The notes below the pieces were generated by a model. The model was not told the DNA's origin. It was given only the letters and a program-made list of their open reading frames with translations, and did not search any database. From an uncultured Anaerococcus sp. (GTDB taxonomy: Bacteria; Bacillota; Clostridia; Tissierellales; Peptoniphilaceae), in the NCBI RefSeq assembly GCF_947253225.1, contig NZ_CAMXYR010000004.1:1-58632 (forward strand): a stretch of 58,632 nt of DNA. Direction: 5' to 3'. Each line of letters begins with the position of its first letter. Positions within the stretch are counted from its first letter, which is position 1. Position numbers and translations under genes: made by a program. This document shows positions 24,380 through 33,440 of this stretch, piece by piece.

Positions 24380-27310
24380 ATGCATAAAAAACTTGCCACC
24401 CTTGTTGGGAAAATAATACTTGTTGTAATATTATTTGTAGCAGGTCTTGGAGTAGTTTTTGCTGGCATGATTGGGGGAGCTGTTGTAGAAGTAATGAAAA
24501 CTGCTCCAGCTATTGATGCTAATAGCATAAAGTACGAAATGAGCCAAAACTCAACAATTGTGGATGAAAATGGAAAAGAAGTCGATTCGATAGCTACAAG
24601 CGAATACAGGCAGATAGTGGACTATAAAGACATACCAGACAATTTAAAAAATGCATTTGTCGCAGTAGAGGATGAAAGATTTTATAAACACAATGGTATT
24701 GATCCCCTATCTATCATTGGGTCAGCCTTTGAAAATATGAAGGCAGGTTCTATTGTAAGAGGAGGATCTACAATAACTCAACAGCTTGCACGAAACACCT
24801 ATCTTTCTAATGACCAAACTTTTGAAAGAAAAATAAAGGAAATTTATCTAGCCCTTGAAATAGAGAAATACTTAGATAAGGATGAAATCCTTGGGGCCTA
24901 CTTAAATAGAGTATTCATGGGTCAAAACTCTTATGGAGTCGAAGCTGCAGCCAAAACTTATTTTAATAAGGATGTCAAAGATTTAAACCTTGCTCAATGT
25001 GCATCTCTTGCAGGCATTGTTCAATCACCATCCGAAAACTCCCTCTATAAGTCTATAAGGACAAGTGAAATAACTGATCAAAGAGTCTTGGGAGAATTTT
25101 CTATTGATGGAACAAAATATTCAGCCGTTTACAACGAGGCTCCTTTCAAGAGAGAAGAGTATGTACTTCAAAAAATGCTTGAAAACAAGTACATAACAAA
25201 AGACCAATACGACCAAGCTATAGGCTTTGATGTTGCTAAAACTGTTGAACCAGCCGAAAGAGCAAGTTCCAATATTGCTAGCTACTTTAACTCACTTTTG
25301 GAAAAACAAGTTGTAAAAAAATTGACTCAGATTTTAAATATTTCCGAAAATCAAGCTTGGGACAAGCTCTATTATGGTGGACTTAAGATTACTACAACCG
25401 TTGACAAGAACATTCAAAACCAACTGGAAGATATTTACAATGATTTTTCAAGCTATCTTGTTGGAAATTCAAAAGGAGTTGGCTATGCACCACTTCTTGA
25501 CTTGGCATATGACAATTGGGGAAATATCGTAAACTCAAGTGGATCCTTAATATATTATAAAAAATCCAATATCTTGGATGACAATAATAACGTCTACTTA
25601 AATTCCGCAGAAGCCTGGTATGATGATAATGGCAATATTGTTATTTCCTCAAATAAAGCGAGCCTTAATCAAACTAAGTTGGTCTTCAAAGATTTCTATA
25701 GTCTTGATGAGGAAAATTCTAACCTTAGAACTCATAGAACTGGCGTTATTGAATTTAGCTCTAACGAAGATATCTATGCTGATGCTGATGCTAATATTGT
25801 AATAACTAAAAATTACCTTGATAAGAATTCCAATATTCTTATAAGCAATAACGATGGTTCCTTCTCAGTAAACAAGGATTTCTATGATATAGACTTAAAT
25901 GGAGTTATCCAACCCCAATCGTCTGCTGTAGTTATGGACCAAAAGACTGGACAAATCAAAGCAATAATGGGAGGTCGTAACCAAGAGGGTATAAACATCT
26001 TGGATAGGGCAAGTGCTGTACCAAGACAACCTGGTTCATCCATTAAGCCAATAGCAACCTATACCCCAGCTCTTGATAATGGATTTAACCTTGCAACTGG
26101 TGTTGATGACGTTCCATTTGAGCTTAATGAAGAAGACCAACCATGGCCAAAGAATGTTTATGACTACTACATGGGAGTTACTCCTATAAGAGATGCTATC
26201 AAGATGAGTATTAACACAATAGCTGTAAAAACTCTCGATAAGGTCGGCATAGACAAGAGTAAGGAATACTTGAAAAACTTTGGAATTATCAGAGAAGATG
26301 GTGATGATTCTTTCGTTACAAAAGAAGAAAATAAGGATACCAACGACGAGAACCTTGCTGCTATGGGTCTTGGTGCAATGAGTCATGGACTTACAAACTT
26401 AGATATGACTGCAGCTTTTGCATCGCTTGCTAATAATGGTAAATATAACGAGCCTTTGACTTTCTCAAAAATTGAGGATGCTCAAGGAAAAGTTATATTT
26501 GAACAGAAACAAGCTATAAAACATGAGGTTACAAGTCCTGAAACTGCTTATCAAATCACCTCCGCCCTACAAACTGCTGGAGAGTATTATGGAAATATAT
26601 ATCTCCATGGTATAGATTTTGCTACCAAAACTGGTACAACAGACAACAATACAGACTTTTGGTGCGTAGGGTACACTCCTTACTACACAGTTGGATTCTG
26701 GATGGGTGCTGACAATCAAAATATCAAATTAAATAGTAACAGTATTGATAGAGCAGCCTTCATGTGGAATAAAATCAACAGTCAAATCCTTGATGGTTAT
26801 GAAGAAAAATCTTTTGATGAGCCTGATGGAATTAAGCACATGGAAGTAGATACAATAAGTGGTAAACTTCCAACAGATGCTTCCAGAGGAGACTATAGAG
26901 GTACTGTAAAAGAAGAAATTTTTGGTCCAAAAAATTATCCTAAAGAGGAAGACGACATCCACCAATGGGCTTATATCGACTCAAGAAATAATCTTTTGGC
27001 AAGTGATGTTACCCCAAAATTCTTAATACAAAATAGGTCTGTAATGGTTCTAAAGGATGAATACGATCCTAATAAGTTCCACGGAGTTTATCCAAGAGAC
27101 TGGGCTTATAGGATGCCAAAAGCCTACTCAACCCTTGTTTATGTAGCTCCAAAAGAAGACGAAAAAGACAAAGACAAGAAGGATAAGGACAAGGATAAAG
27201 ACAAAGATAAGGATAAGGATGGTAAAGATAAGGATGACTCTACAGGTTCATCCAGTGAAAGCAGTGATAAATCACAATCTTCAAGTTCTTCATCTGGGTT
27301 TAATGAATAA
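24380..27310 (+). CDS. Class A penicillin-binding protein (PBP1A type)
   Basis: Bifunctional peptidoglycan glycosyltransferase and transpeptidase, 976 residues, anchored by one N-terminal helix (residues ~10-35). The GT51 domain has the catalytic glutamate at E97 in 'VAVEDERFYKHNG' and 'RGGSTITQQLARN'. The transpeptidase motifs are SSIK (nucleophile S553), SIN near 610 and KTGTT near 750. A stretch of about 130 residues between the domains (~370-500) is rich in Asn, Asp and Ser and longer than usual. The C-terminus is a lysine/aspartate run, 'KDKDKDKDKDKD' and a serine-rich tail. GGAGG precedes the ATG. Stand-alone unit ended by a terminator. Confidence 0.93.
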   Translation: MHKKLATLVGKIILVVILFVAGLGVVFAGMIGGAVVEVMKTAPAIDANSIKYEMSQNSTIVDENGKEVDSIATSEYRQIVDYKDIPDNLKNAFVAVEDERFYKHNGIDPLSIIGSAFENMKAGSIVRGGSTITQQLARNTYLSNDQTFERKIKEIYLALEIEKYLDKDEILGAYLNRVFMGQNSYGVEAAAKTYFNKDVKDLNLAQCASLAGIVQSPSENSLYKSIRTSEITDQRVLGEFSIDGTKYSAVYNEAPFKREEYVLQKMLENKYITKDQYDQAIGFDVAKTVEPAERASSNIASYFNSLLEKQVVKKLTQILNISENQAWDKLYYGGLKITTTVDKNIQNQLEDIYNDFSSYLVGNSKGVGYAPLLDLAYDNWGNIVNSSGSLIYYKKSNILDDNNNVYLNSAEAWYDDNGNIVISSNKASLNQTKLVFKDFYSLDEENSNLRTHRTGVIEFSSNEDIYADADANIVITKNYLDKNSNILISNNDGSFSVNKDFYDIDLNGVIQPQSSAVVMDQKTGQIKAIMGGRNQEGINILDRASAVPRQPGSSIKPIATYTPALDNGFNLATGVDDVPFELNEEDQPWPKNVYDYYMGVTPIRDAIKMSINTIAVKTLDKVGIDKSKEYLKNFGIIREDGDDSFVTKEENKDTNDENLAAMGLGAMSHGLTNLDMTAAFASLANNGKYNEPLTFSKIEDAQGKVIFEQKQAIKHEVTSPETAYQITSALQTAGEYYGNIYLHGIDFATKTGTTDNNTDFWCVGYTPYYTVGFWMGADNQNIKLNSNSIDRAAFMWNKINSQILDGYEEKSFDEPDGIKHMEVDTISGKLPTDASRGDYRGTVKEEIFGPKNYPKEEDDIHQWAYIDSRNNLLASDVTPKFLIQNRSVMVLKDEYDPNKFHGVYPRDWAYRMPKAYSTLVYVAPKEDEKDKDKKDKDKDKDKDKDKDGKDKDDSTGSSSESSDKSQSSSSSSGFNE

Positions 27311-27340
27311 ATAAGATTATAACTAAAAATGAAAAATAAA

Positions 27341-27382
27341 AACTTCCAAGCTAGAGGTAAACTCAAGCTTGGAAGTTTTTTT
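27341..27382. terminator. Bidirectional terminator
   Basis: AACTTCCAAGCT (27341-27352) and AGCTTGGAAGTT (27366-27377) form a 12-bp stem, with T-rich flanks on both strands. It stops the PBP gene and the converging GlsB-like gene. Confidence 0.88.
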
Positions 27383-27396
27383 ACTTATCAGTATTA

Positions 27397-27660
27397 TTAT
27401 TTTTTTGAATTTGTTATCTTACCAACAACAAATAAAAGGATAACCGCACCAATTACAGCATAAATTATCTGTGAAAATACTCCACTAGCTGCTGAATTAA
27501 ATAATTTCATAAATAGCCAGTTACCTATACCTCCACCGAGTACACCTACTATAACATTAGCAAGACCACCCATTTGAGCATCTCTTCCCATGATTTTACT
27601 TGCTATCCATCCTGCGATTGCTCCAATTATGATTGAAGCTATAATTCCATATTGTCCCAT
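27397..27660 (-). CDS. GlsB/YeaQ/YmgE family membrane protein
   Basis: An 87-residue protein of three glycine-rich helices with 'IIGAIAGWIASKIMGRD' and 'GGLANVIVGVLGGGIGNWLF', the pattern of the transglycosylase-associated (GlsB/YeaQ) family. Relatives are general-stress or bile-stress proteins of unknown mechanism. AAGGAG lies 5-6 bases before the ATG. Monocistronic, divergent from the two-component operon. Confidence 0.85.
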   Translation of the reverse strand: MGQYGIIASIIIGAIAGWIASKIMGRDAQMGGLANVIVGVLGGGIGNWLFMKLFNSAASGVFSQIIYAVIGAVILLFVVGKITNSKK

Positions 27661-27774
27661 AATATCTCCTTTCAGATAATTACATATAATCTTTTATTAA
27701 TCTTATATTATATTTATATCCATATTTTTTATTTTCAAACATTTTTCTAAAGTGAGAGTACAATATAGGTAGCG

Positions 27775-27802
27775 TTACAATAATAAAAGTACCTAGTTGT
27801 AA
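27775..27802 (+). promoter_or_regulatory. Inverted repeat upstream of the two-component operon
   Basis: TTACAA (27775-27780) and TTGTAA (27797-27802) form perfect 6-base arms 16 bases apart, immediately upstream of the response-regulator ribosome site; TTACAA-17-TGTAAT may itself be the promoter. TACAATA also occurs as a direct repeat at 27759 and 27776. Either could be an autoregulatory site. Confidence 0.3.
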
Positions 27803-27822
27803 TATATTACTTGGAGGTAAAA

Positions 27823-28536
27823 ATGAATGATATAAGTATTTTGATAGTTGAAGATGAAAAAAGTATTTCAGATATAGTAAAAAAATATTTACAAAAAGAT
27901 GGCTACAAGGTTTTTCAGGCCTTTGATGGTCAACAAGCCTTAGACCTTTTTGATAAGGAAGAAATAGACCTTGTGATTCTTGACCTTATGCTTCCTAAGA
28001 TTTCTGGTGAAGAGGTGATTAAGGATATTAGAAATAAGTCAAAAGTACCAGTAATTATTACTTCTGCTAAGGTTGAAGAACTTGATAGGATTAATGGTCT
28101 AAGACTTGGAGCTGATGATTATGTAACCAAACCTTTTTCTACAAAAGAGCTTGTAGAAAGAGTTAAGGCAGTTCTAAGAAGAATTGAAAAATACAATATA
28201 CCAAGAGCTGATATCATAAGAACTAACGATGGTAGGCTTTTAATGGACTTAAAGTACAACAGGTTCCTTAAAGATGGAGAAGAAGTTTTCCTTACAAAAA
28301 ACGAATTTTCAATAATCAAGACTCTTTTTTCTAGTCCAAACAAAATTTTCACTAGAGATGAGATAATCGAGCTAACCTTTGGCCTTGACTATGATGCCTA
28401 CGATAGAGCGATCGACACCCATATCAAAAACATCAGACAAAAAATCGAGGATAATCCTAAAAAGCCTCAATATATCAAGACAATTTATGGAATGGGCTAT
28501 AAGTCTGGTGGAGTAGATGACCTCATTAAAGAATAA
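27823..28536 (+). CDS. OmpR/PhoB-family response regulator
   Basis: A 237-residue regulator: receiver domain (residues 1-118) with the phosphoacceptor aspartate in 'DLVILDLMLPK' near 52 and the conserved Thr/Ser and Lys in 'IITSAKVEE' and 'VTKPF'; winged-helix output domain (about 130-230) ending 'DTHIKNIRQKIEDNPKKPQYIKTIYGMGYK'. A TTG four codons earlier is open but the ATG has GGAGGT just upstream. It overlaps the kinase gene by 20 bases. Confidence 0.93.
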   Translation: MNDISILIVEDEKSISDIVKKYLQKDGYKVFQAFDGQQALDLFDKEEIDLVILDLMLPKISGEEVIKDIRNKSKVPVIITSAKVEELDRINGLRLGADDYVTKPFSTKELVERVKAVLRRIEKYNIPRADIIRTNDGRLLMDLKYNRFLKDGEEVFLTKNEFSIIKTLFSSPNKIFTRDEIIELTFGLDYDAYDRAIDTHIKNIRQKIEDNPKKPQYIKTIYGMGYKSGGVDDLIKE

Positions 28537-29842
28537 ACTAATAAAGAACTTTATTGCTGGTATTCTTGCCTGTATTCTCATTTTTTCAATCCTAATCACT
28601 CTTTTTGTAACTATCAAGTATAGCGACCTTTTGAAGGTTGTTGATGATAAGAAACCAAATTTGATTAGTGAATGGTTCATTCGTTTGAATAATGATGAAA
28701 ATATTACAACTGATATGATGTGGGACTACTTGGAAGATTTAGCCTACCAGCAAAATGTAAATATAAAATATTTTGATGATAGAGGAAATTTAGTCAAATA
28801 CGTTAGAAAGATGGATGATAGTTATTCAGGAGAAATCAACAGAAAATATTACAATATATTTAACCCTGTAAAAAAAACTGAGGCTGGTAGGATTGTTGTT
28901 GAATACTCGACCGATTCAACAACAGTAAATAGGCTTCATGATGACTTCACCCAAGCGGTAAGTTATTCCATCATCCTATCTCTTATAGTTGGATCTGTAA
29001 TAGCTGTGATTCTTTCTATGAATATTTCAGAACCCATTATTAAAATTAATGACTTCACAATAAAGATGAAGGAAGGAATATATGAAAATATGGGCTCAGA
29101 TGACTCTGATATCAAGGAGATTCAAAATCTACACGATAATATCAACTTTCTCTCTAAGTCCCTAGCTAGGCAAGAAGAAATCAGAAAAAAGTATGCCCAA
29201 GATATTTCCCACGAACTAAGGACTCCCCTAACAAACTTAAAGCTATCTATTGAGGCCTTGGGTGATGGGATGATGCCTTTGAATGAAGAAACTATCCAAA
29301 GTTTAGACCTTGAGATTAACAGACTCCAATCTCTAATTGAAGGACTTAAAAACTCTTTCAACGAAAGTGTAGCTAATGATAAATTAAACTTGGAAGAGGT
29401 AAACATTTCAGACCTACTAAATGGAATCCTACAAGGATTTTATGGGAATTTCTTAAATAGAAATATCCTAATTACCAAGGATATTTGTGATGAAGTCTAC
29501 ATGATAACTGACAGGACAAAGTTTTTGCAGATTATTCAAAATCTTTTGACCAATGCAATCAAGGCTATTGATAGGGATGGACATATTGATGTTTGTCTTG
29601 TTGAAACAAGCAAAAATATAATAGTTAAGATTACTGATAATGGAATAGGCATAGATGAGGATCTAATTCCTATGATTTTTGAGAGATTTTATAGGATTGA
29701 TGATTCCAGAAATACTAAGACCAATGGCGTGGGTCTTGGTCTTTCTATAAGCAAAAACTTCATGGAAGCCTTGAATGGTAAAATTGATGTGAAAAGTAAG
29801 AAAAATGTCGGAACTAGCTTCTCCCTTTCCTTCGACAAGTAG
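28517..29842 (+). CDS. Membrane sensor histidine kinase
   Basis: A 441-residue kinase with two membrane helices (about 12-32 and 153-175) enclosing an outside sensor domain of about 120 residues, a HAMP linker, HisKA box 'DISHELRTPLTNLKLS' (H near 231) and an ATPase domain with N box 'NLLTNAIKAI', G1 'DNGIGID' and G2 'GVGLGLS'. Partner of the preceding regulator. The closest functional analogues are LiaS/CseC-like envelope sensors, but the signal is unknown. GGTGGAG precedes the ATG inside the regulator gene. Confidence 0.92.
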   Translation: MTSLKNKLIKNFIAGILACILIFSILITLFVTIKYSDLLKVVDDKKPNLISEWFIRLNNDENITTDMMWDYLEDLAYQQNVNIKYFDDRGNLVKYVRKMDDSYSGEINRKYYNIFNPVKKTEAGRIVVEYSTDSTTVNRLHDDFTQAVSYSIILSLIVGSVIAVILSMNISEPIIKINDFTIKMKEGIYENMGSDDSDIKEIQNLHDNINFLSKSLARQEEIRKKYAQDISHELRTPLTNLKLSIEALGDGMMPLNEETIQSLDLEINRLQSLIEGLKNSFNESVANDKLNLEEVNISDLLNGILQGFYGNFLNRNILITKDICDEVYMITDRTKFLQIIQNLLTNAIKAIDRDGHIDVCLVETSKNIIVKITDNGIGIDEDLIPMIFERFYRIDDSRNTKTNGVGLGLSISKNFMEALNGKIDVKSKKNVGTSFSLSFDK

Positions 29843-29853
29843 ATGAGGATATA

Positions 29854-31197
29854 ATGCGAATGAGCAGAAGAAATAGAAAAAAAAGCGAGATTAGAATTGT
29901 CAAAAATAAAAGAAACAGAAGACCTCTAAGCAGGAAAGCTCGCCTAAGAAGGCAAAGGATTTATAGGAGAAGAAGGATTATGGTTCTTCTAATCTTTCTG
30001 CTTATATTAGTTCTTCCTAGCAAGTTAATAATTAGTAAGCTTACTAGCTACTCAGTGAAGGGTTATCCTTCCTTTAGAGATGAAGTTCTTGAAGGTATTA
30101 CACAGAATATCTTTGTTTCAGATACAGACGGGAGAAGTTTGACTAGTGCTGAAAAACTCGCCGACTTTGACAAAGTCTATGAAAATATAGCTAGGAACTA
30201 TCCAGTTACTAGGGAAAATCATGAAAGGTTTTCTGCCTACATGAAAAGCAAAGATTCTTTTACAAAAAGGATAAAAAATTCCAAAACTGACCAAGATTTT
30301 TTTGACTTACTCGATGAAAACATTAGCCAACTACAAGATAACTATAGTTTTGTCCTCGGCAAAGATTCTTATACAAGTCTTTTTAACTATTATAGAAATA
30401 AGAAAAATTCTCCTAAGGCAAAGATCCTTGGTAATGATCAGGCAGTTGACAGGTATGGTAGGATGATAAATAGGGAAAGAGTAAAAAAGGAGATGACCAT
30501 TAATTCATCCTCAGCAAATACCCTGATAGTTCGTCTGCCGGATTTTTCTATAAATAAATTAAATGATGATATTAATAAAATCTCTAGTGAGTTGGATAAG
30601 GGCAACATTAGCTCTATAGTCTTTGATTTATCTGACAATACTTCGATTGACCACGCCTATGTAAATGAATTTATCTCCTACTTCTTAACTAAGGACTATG
30701 ATAAAAAAAGTCTATATTTTTATAGAGGACGGCTCTTTGAGCAAAGTTTAGATGAAATCAAAGATAACAAAGATAGTCTTTATAAGACTAACAAAGTCAA
30801 AAATCTAGCTAGAAAATATAAGGATAAGGTAGATAAGTTCGATGTGAAAAACTTCCAATACTATGACCAAGTCGAACTTTCCATAAAAAGGAAAAACAAC
30901 TTTAGGAAAAGAAACCTCTATATTCTTACCAATGAAAATACGTCAAATGAAGCTATAAGATTTGCAAGTATCTTAAAGAGTCAAGGTGCTTTCACCATCA
31001 AAAATGGACTAGATTCTAGCAAAAGCAAGGTTGATAAGGTAAAGGAAATGCCTGCTGATTTCATAGTTCTCGACCATTCTGGACTGGTTGTATCTCTCTT
31101 GTCATCTGTAAGCGTTGATGAAGATAAGTACCTAGACTATGACCACAGGATTAATTCAGAAAATCCTGACAAAGAGATTCTAAAGCTCATAAAATAA
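29854..31197 (+). CDS. S41-protease-like membrane protein, catalytic residues doubtful
   Basis: A 447-residue protein starting 11 bases after the kinase stop, so the third gene of the two-component operon. Residues 1-42 are strikingly basic (mostly R and K), followed by one membrane helix (~43-62) and an outside domain. That domain runs like tail-specific (S41) proteases: an N-terminal helical bundle ('FDKVYENIARNYPVT', 'DFFDLLDENISQLQDNYSFV'), a strand and linker 'ISSIVFDLSDNTS' where the family has 'I-I-D-L-R-x-N-x-G-G', and 'NLYILTNENTSNEAIRFASILK' where the family has 'V-L-V-N-x-x-T-x-S-A-A-E'. The usual Ser-Ala-x-Glu reads T-S-N-E, and the glycine pair is absent. It may be an inactive sensor-accessory protein. 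Family assignment is tentative. Confidence 0.5.
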   Translation: MRMSRRNRKKSEIRIVKNKRNRRPLSRKARLRRQRIYRRRRIMVLLIFLLILVLPSKLIISKLTSYSVKGYPSFRDEVLEGITQNIFVSDTDGRSLTSAEKLADFDKVYENIARNYPVTRENHERFSAYMKSKDSFTKRIKNSKTDQDFFDLLDENISQLQDNYSFVLGKDSYTSLFNYYRNKKNSPKAKILGNDQAVDRYGRMINRERVKKEMTINSSSANTLIVRLPDFSINKLNDDINKISSELDKGNISSIVFDLSDNTSIDHAYVNEFISYFLTKDYDKKSLYFYRGRLFEQSLDEIKDNKDSLYKTNKVKNLARKYKDKVDKFDVKNFQYYDQVELSIKRKNNFRKRNLYILTNENTSNEAIRFASILKSQGAFTIKNGLDSSKSKVDKVKEMPADFIVLDHSGLVVSLLSSVSVDEDKYLDYDHRINSENPDKEILKLIK

Positions 31198-31210
31198 TTA
31201 TTATTAAGAT

Positions 31211-31249
31211 AAACTCGGAAGAAATACTCATAAGCTCTTCCGAGTTTTT
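31211..31249 (+). terminator. Terminator of the two-component operon
   Basis: AAACTCGGAAGA (31211-31222) and TCTTCCGAGTTT (31236-31247) form a perfect 12-bp stem ending in a T run. Confidence 0.88.
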
Positions 31250-31274
31250 GTTTGTCTTATCTCCTATTTTAGCA

Positions 31275-31302
31275 AGAAAAAAGCCTTTGGGTTAACCCAA
31301 AG
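31275..31302 (-). terminator. Terminator of the membrane-protein gene
   Basis: CTTTGGGTTAACCCAAAG (31285-31302) is a perfect 18-bp palindrome; on the minus strand GGC and a run of six T follow. Confidence 0.8.
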
Positions 31303-31311
31303 ACTCTATAC

Positions 31312-32385
31312 TTATTTTCTAACAAATTCTTTAGCTTTTCTTTCACCAAGTTTTCCTGCATAAGCAGATACAACTAGGGCAATAACTAGACCGAGAAATA
31401 CAAGAATTGAACCAACTGATGCCTTTGTGGATGCTTTGTCTGCACCTTCCTTAACATTTTCAACTGTTTGGTCAATTTCCTTATTAGCCTTACTTGAAAG
31501 TTTTGAAATTTCCTCAGAAGCCTTATCTAAAGATTCTTCTGCAGATTTTGAAGCTTCCTTGAGACCATCATAGATGTTTTGAGAAACTTGACTCGCTTCA
31601 TCTTGGCTTAATTGGGTATTATTGGCAAGGGCATTGTCTATTGCATCTTTATCAGCTGAATCAGCAATTTTCTTTGCTTTTTCTGATAGTGAATTTGTTA
31701 ATTTTTCTATAATTTTGTCAGATTCACTTGGATTCAATGCAATATCCTTTACAGCTTGGGTAATTTCATCTCTTGATTCTTGAAGTTGACCTTCAATGTA
31801 ATCAGGTTTAAGTTCAGGAACATCAGTATCGGTAAGGTATTGTTCAACCTCGCTTTGAAGTTGTTTTGTATCTACGTCAGCAATTGATGAGCCAGCTTTT
31901 TCTAGTCCTGCACTGACAGCATCAGATGCTACATTCGCAACATTTCCTGCTGCATTTCCAGCTGTACTTACTACTGAAGTAAATACATTTCCTGCTAAGC
32001 CTAAGGCAGAAGCAACTGCATTAAAGATTAGAGTGAAAAGCAAGAGGATGGTTAGAGCCCATGTGATTGCACCATGAAGTAGACCAGTTGATCTTGCAGA
32101 ATATCCCGCAATAAAACCACCAGCACAGAATGAAAGAACTAGGGTAATTATCGTCCAAATACCTGTTCCAATTCCAACTCCACTCAAAGGATCAGAACTT
32201 TGTGGTGAAAATAGTCCAAATCCTAGGGCTGCTGTAAGTAGGCTTAGGACTGTAAATACCGCTGCTGCAGAAACTGCCCCCGCAAAAATTGAAGCCCATG
32301 ATAAATTTTTTCCTGCTTGAAGTGAGCTTGTTGTTTGTTCATAAACAAGTGGTTCTTCTACTCTTTTTTTATTTTTATCTGTCAT
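31312..32385 (-). CDS. Membrane protein with long amphipathic helical domain, function unknown
   Basis: A 357-residue protein with an N-terminal membrane part of three or four helices ('LSWASIFAGAVSAAAVFTVLSLLTAALGFGLF', 'IWTIITLVLSFCAGGFIAGYSA', 'LHGAITWALTILLLFTLIF'), a central helical region of about 190 residues rich in S, A, K, E and D that reads like a coiled coil, and one C-terminal helix ('SILVFLGLVIALVVSAYAGKLG'). The 'WASIFAGAV' opening occurs in uncharacterised bacterial membrane proteins; I know no function. AGGAGG precedes the ATG. The upstream 100 bases contain ATTCG-N6-CGAAT, a possible operator. Single-gene unit. Confidence 0.7.
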   Translation of the reverse strand: MTDKNKKRVEEPLVYEQTTSSLQAGKNLSWASIFAGAVSAAAVFTVLSLLTAALGFGLFSPQSSDPLSGVGIGTGIWTIITLVLSFCAGGFIAGYSARSTGLLHGAITWALTILLLFTLIFNAVASALGLAGNVFTSVVSTAGNAAGNVANVASDAVSAGLEKAGSSIADVDTKQLQSEVEQYLTDTDVPELKPDYIEGQLQESRDEITQAVKDIALNPSESDKIIEKLTNSLSEKAKKIADSADKDAIDNALANNTQLSQDEASQVSQNIYDGLKEASKSAEESLDKASEEISKLSSKANKEIDQTVENVKEGADKASTKASVGSILVFLGLVIALVVSAYAGKLGERKAKEFVRK

Positions 32386-32486
32386 TTTTCCTCCTTATAA
32401 TAACACAAAAATAAATATTCGTTTTGTCGAATAAAATCTAGCAATTTATTTGCTTGATATAATGTATATACCCAATAAATTAAATA

Positions 32487-33410
32487 TTACTCATTTTTAT
32501 TATTTTCTTCTTGCCTAGTTACAATTTCTTCCAACATATCTCGACCCTTTTGCATCTTTTTAATATTTTTTATATCCAAAATAAGGACATTTTCCCTAAT
32601 CAAGTCTTCCCTATTCTCATCACTCAAAAAAGAAGAATTTATAATAAGAACAGGTCTTAGGTCAGAATCAATTCCTTGAATTTTTCCAATCATATCCCTA
32701 ACAAAATCTCTTGACATAATCTCCCTAAAGTCAAAAGTCTTAACTTCTATAGCAAAACGCTTATTACCCTTTCTGGCATATAGGTCGAACCTGTGCGACC
32801 TTTGATATTTTTCCTCATAGACTTCAACCTTATAGGAGCATCTTCTAAAGGCTGTCGCAATAAGTTTTTCATTAGTGAAATCTTCATTAATTTTTCTTAA
32901 AGCCTTCAAAAGACCACTTGGATTTATCTTAAAAATCCCCTTATAATCAGTTTTATCTCCAATTTTTTTTACATCAAAACCTATTACCAAATCATCTATT
33001 ACATTGAAGTTCCCGTGGGCTATAGCATTTCTAACATGCCTTAGGAGAGCCATTGTCTTTGTTTCATCATTGTCAGCTAGGGTCATGATTAATTTTTGCT
33101 CATCAACCCTCACCTCTCCCCTAAAAAATTTGACCAAGTTCGCTTTAATTTCTTCTGTTATAAGGATATCCTCATCTCTAATATTCATCTGCTCCATAAT
33201 TTCTGTAAAAATATAGGTATCATAAAAAGGATTTAGCAGAAGATCGTTTACTCTAGCTTGCTCTGAGGAAATATTTGGCACATACCACAAGAGCATTTTG
33301 ATCGCCTCATCAAGGTCGTTGGTTAGCCTTATAGGAACCTCCTTGTGCATTATGGAAAACTGCCTAGTAGGACCCTTTGAATTTATTTCAAACTTTTCTG
33401 TAATTTTCAT
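32487..33410 (-). CDS. HEPN-motif and PD-(D/E)XK nuclease-like protein
   Basis: A 307-residue protein, last gene of the four-gene putative defence operon. The middle has 'LRHVRNAIAHGNF' with the R-x4-H motif of HEPN ribonucleases (R127, H132). The C-terminal third has 'RFDLYARKGNKRFAIEVKTFDF', that is D209-x12-E222-V-K224, the catalytic pattern of PD-(D/E)XK nucleases as in Mrr/type IV-like enzymes. Thus it may cleave RNA, DNA or both, or one half may be structural. It starts 31 bases after the helicase stop, with GGATTG as a weak ribosome site. Domain calls rest on motif reading; the nuclease motif is clear, the HEPN reading less so. Confidence 0.6.
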   Translation of the reverse strand: MKITEKFEINSKGPTRQFSIMHKEVPIRLTNDLDEAIKMLLWYVPNISSEQARVNDLLLNPFYDTYIFTEIMEQMNIRDEDILITEEIKANLVKFFRGEVRVDEQKLIMTLADNDETKTMALLRHVRNAIAHGNFNVIDDLVIGFDVKKIGDKTDYKGIFKINPSGLLKALRKINEDFTNEKLIATAFRRCSYKVEVYEEKYQRSHRFDLYARKGNKRFAIEVKTFDFREIMSRDFVRDMIGKIQGIDSDLRPVLIINSSFLSDENREDLIRENVLILDIKNIKKMQKGRDMLEEIVTRQEENNKNE

Positions 33411-33440
33411 TATTCAATCCTTTCACAAATAAAGCTATCA

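Noticed and set aside
27154..27300. Repeat array at the end of the PBP gene
   Set aside because: The AAGGATAAGGAC-like repeats simply encode the Lys/Asp tail in frame; there are no spacers, so it is not a CRISPR.
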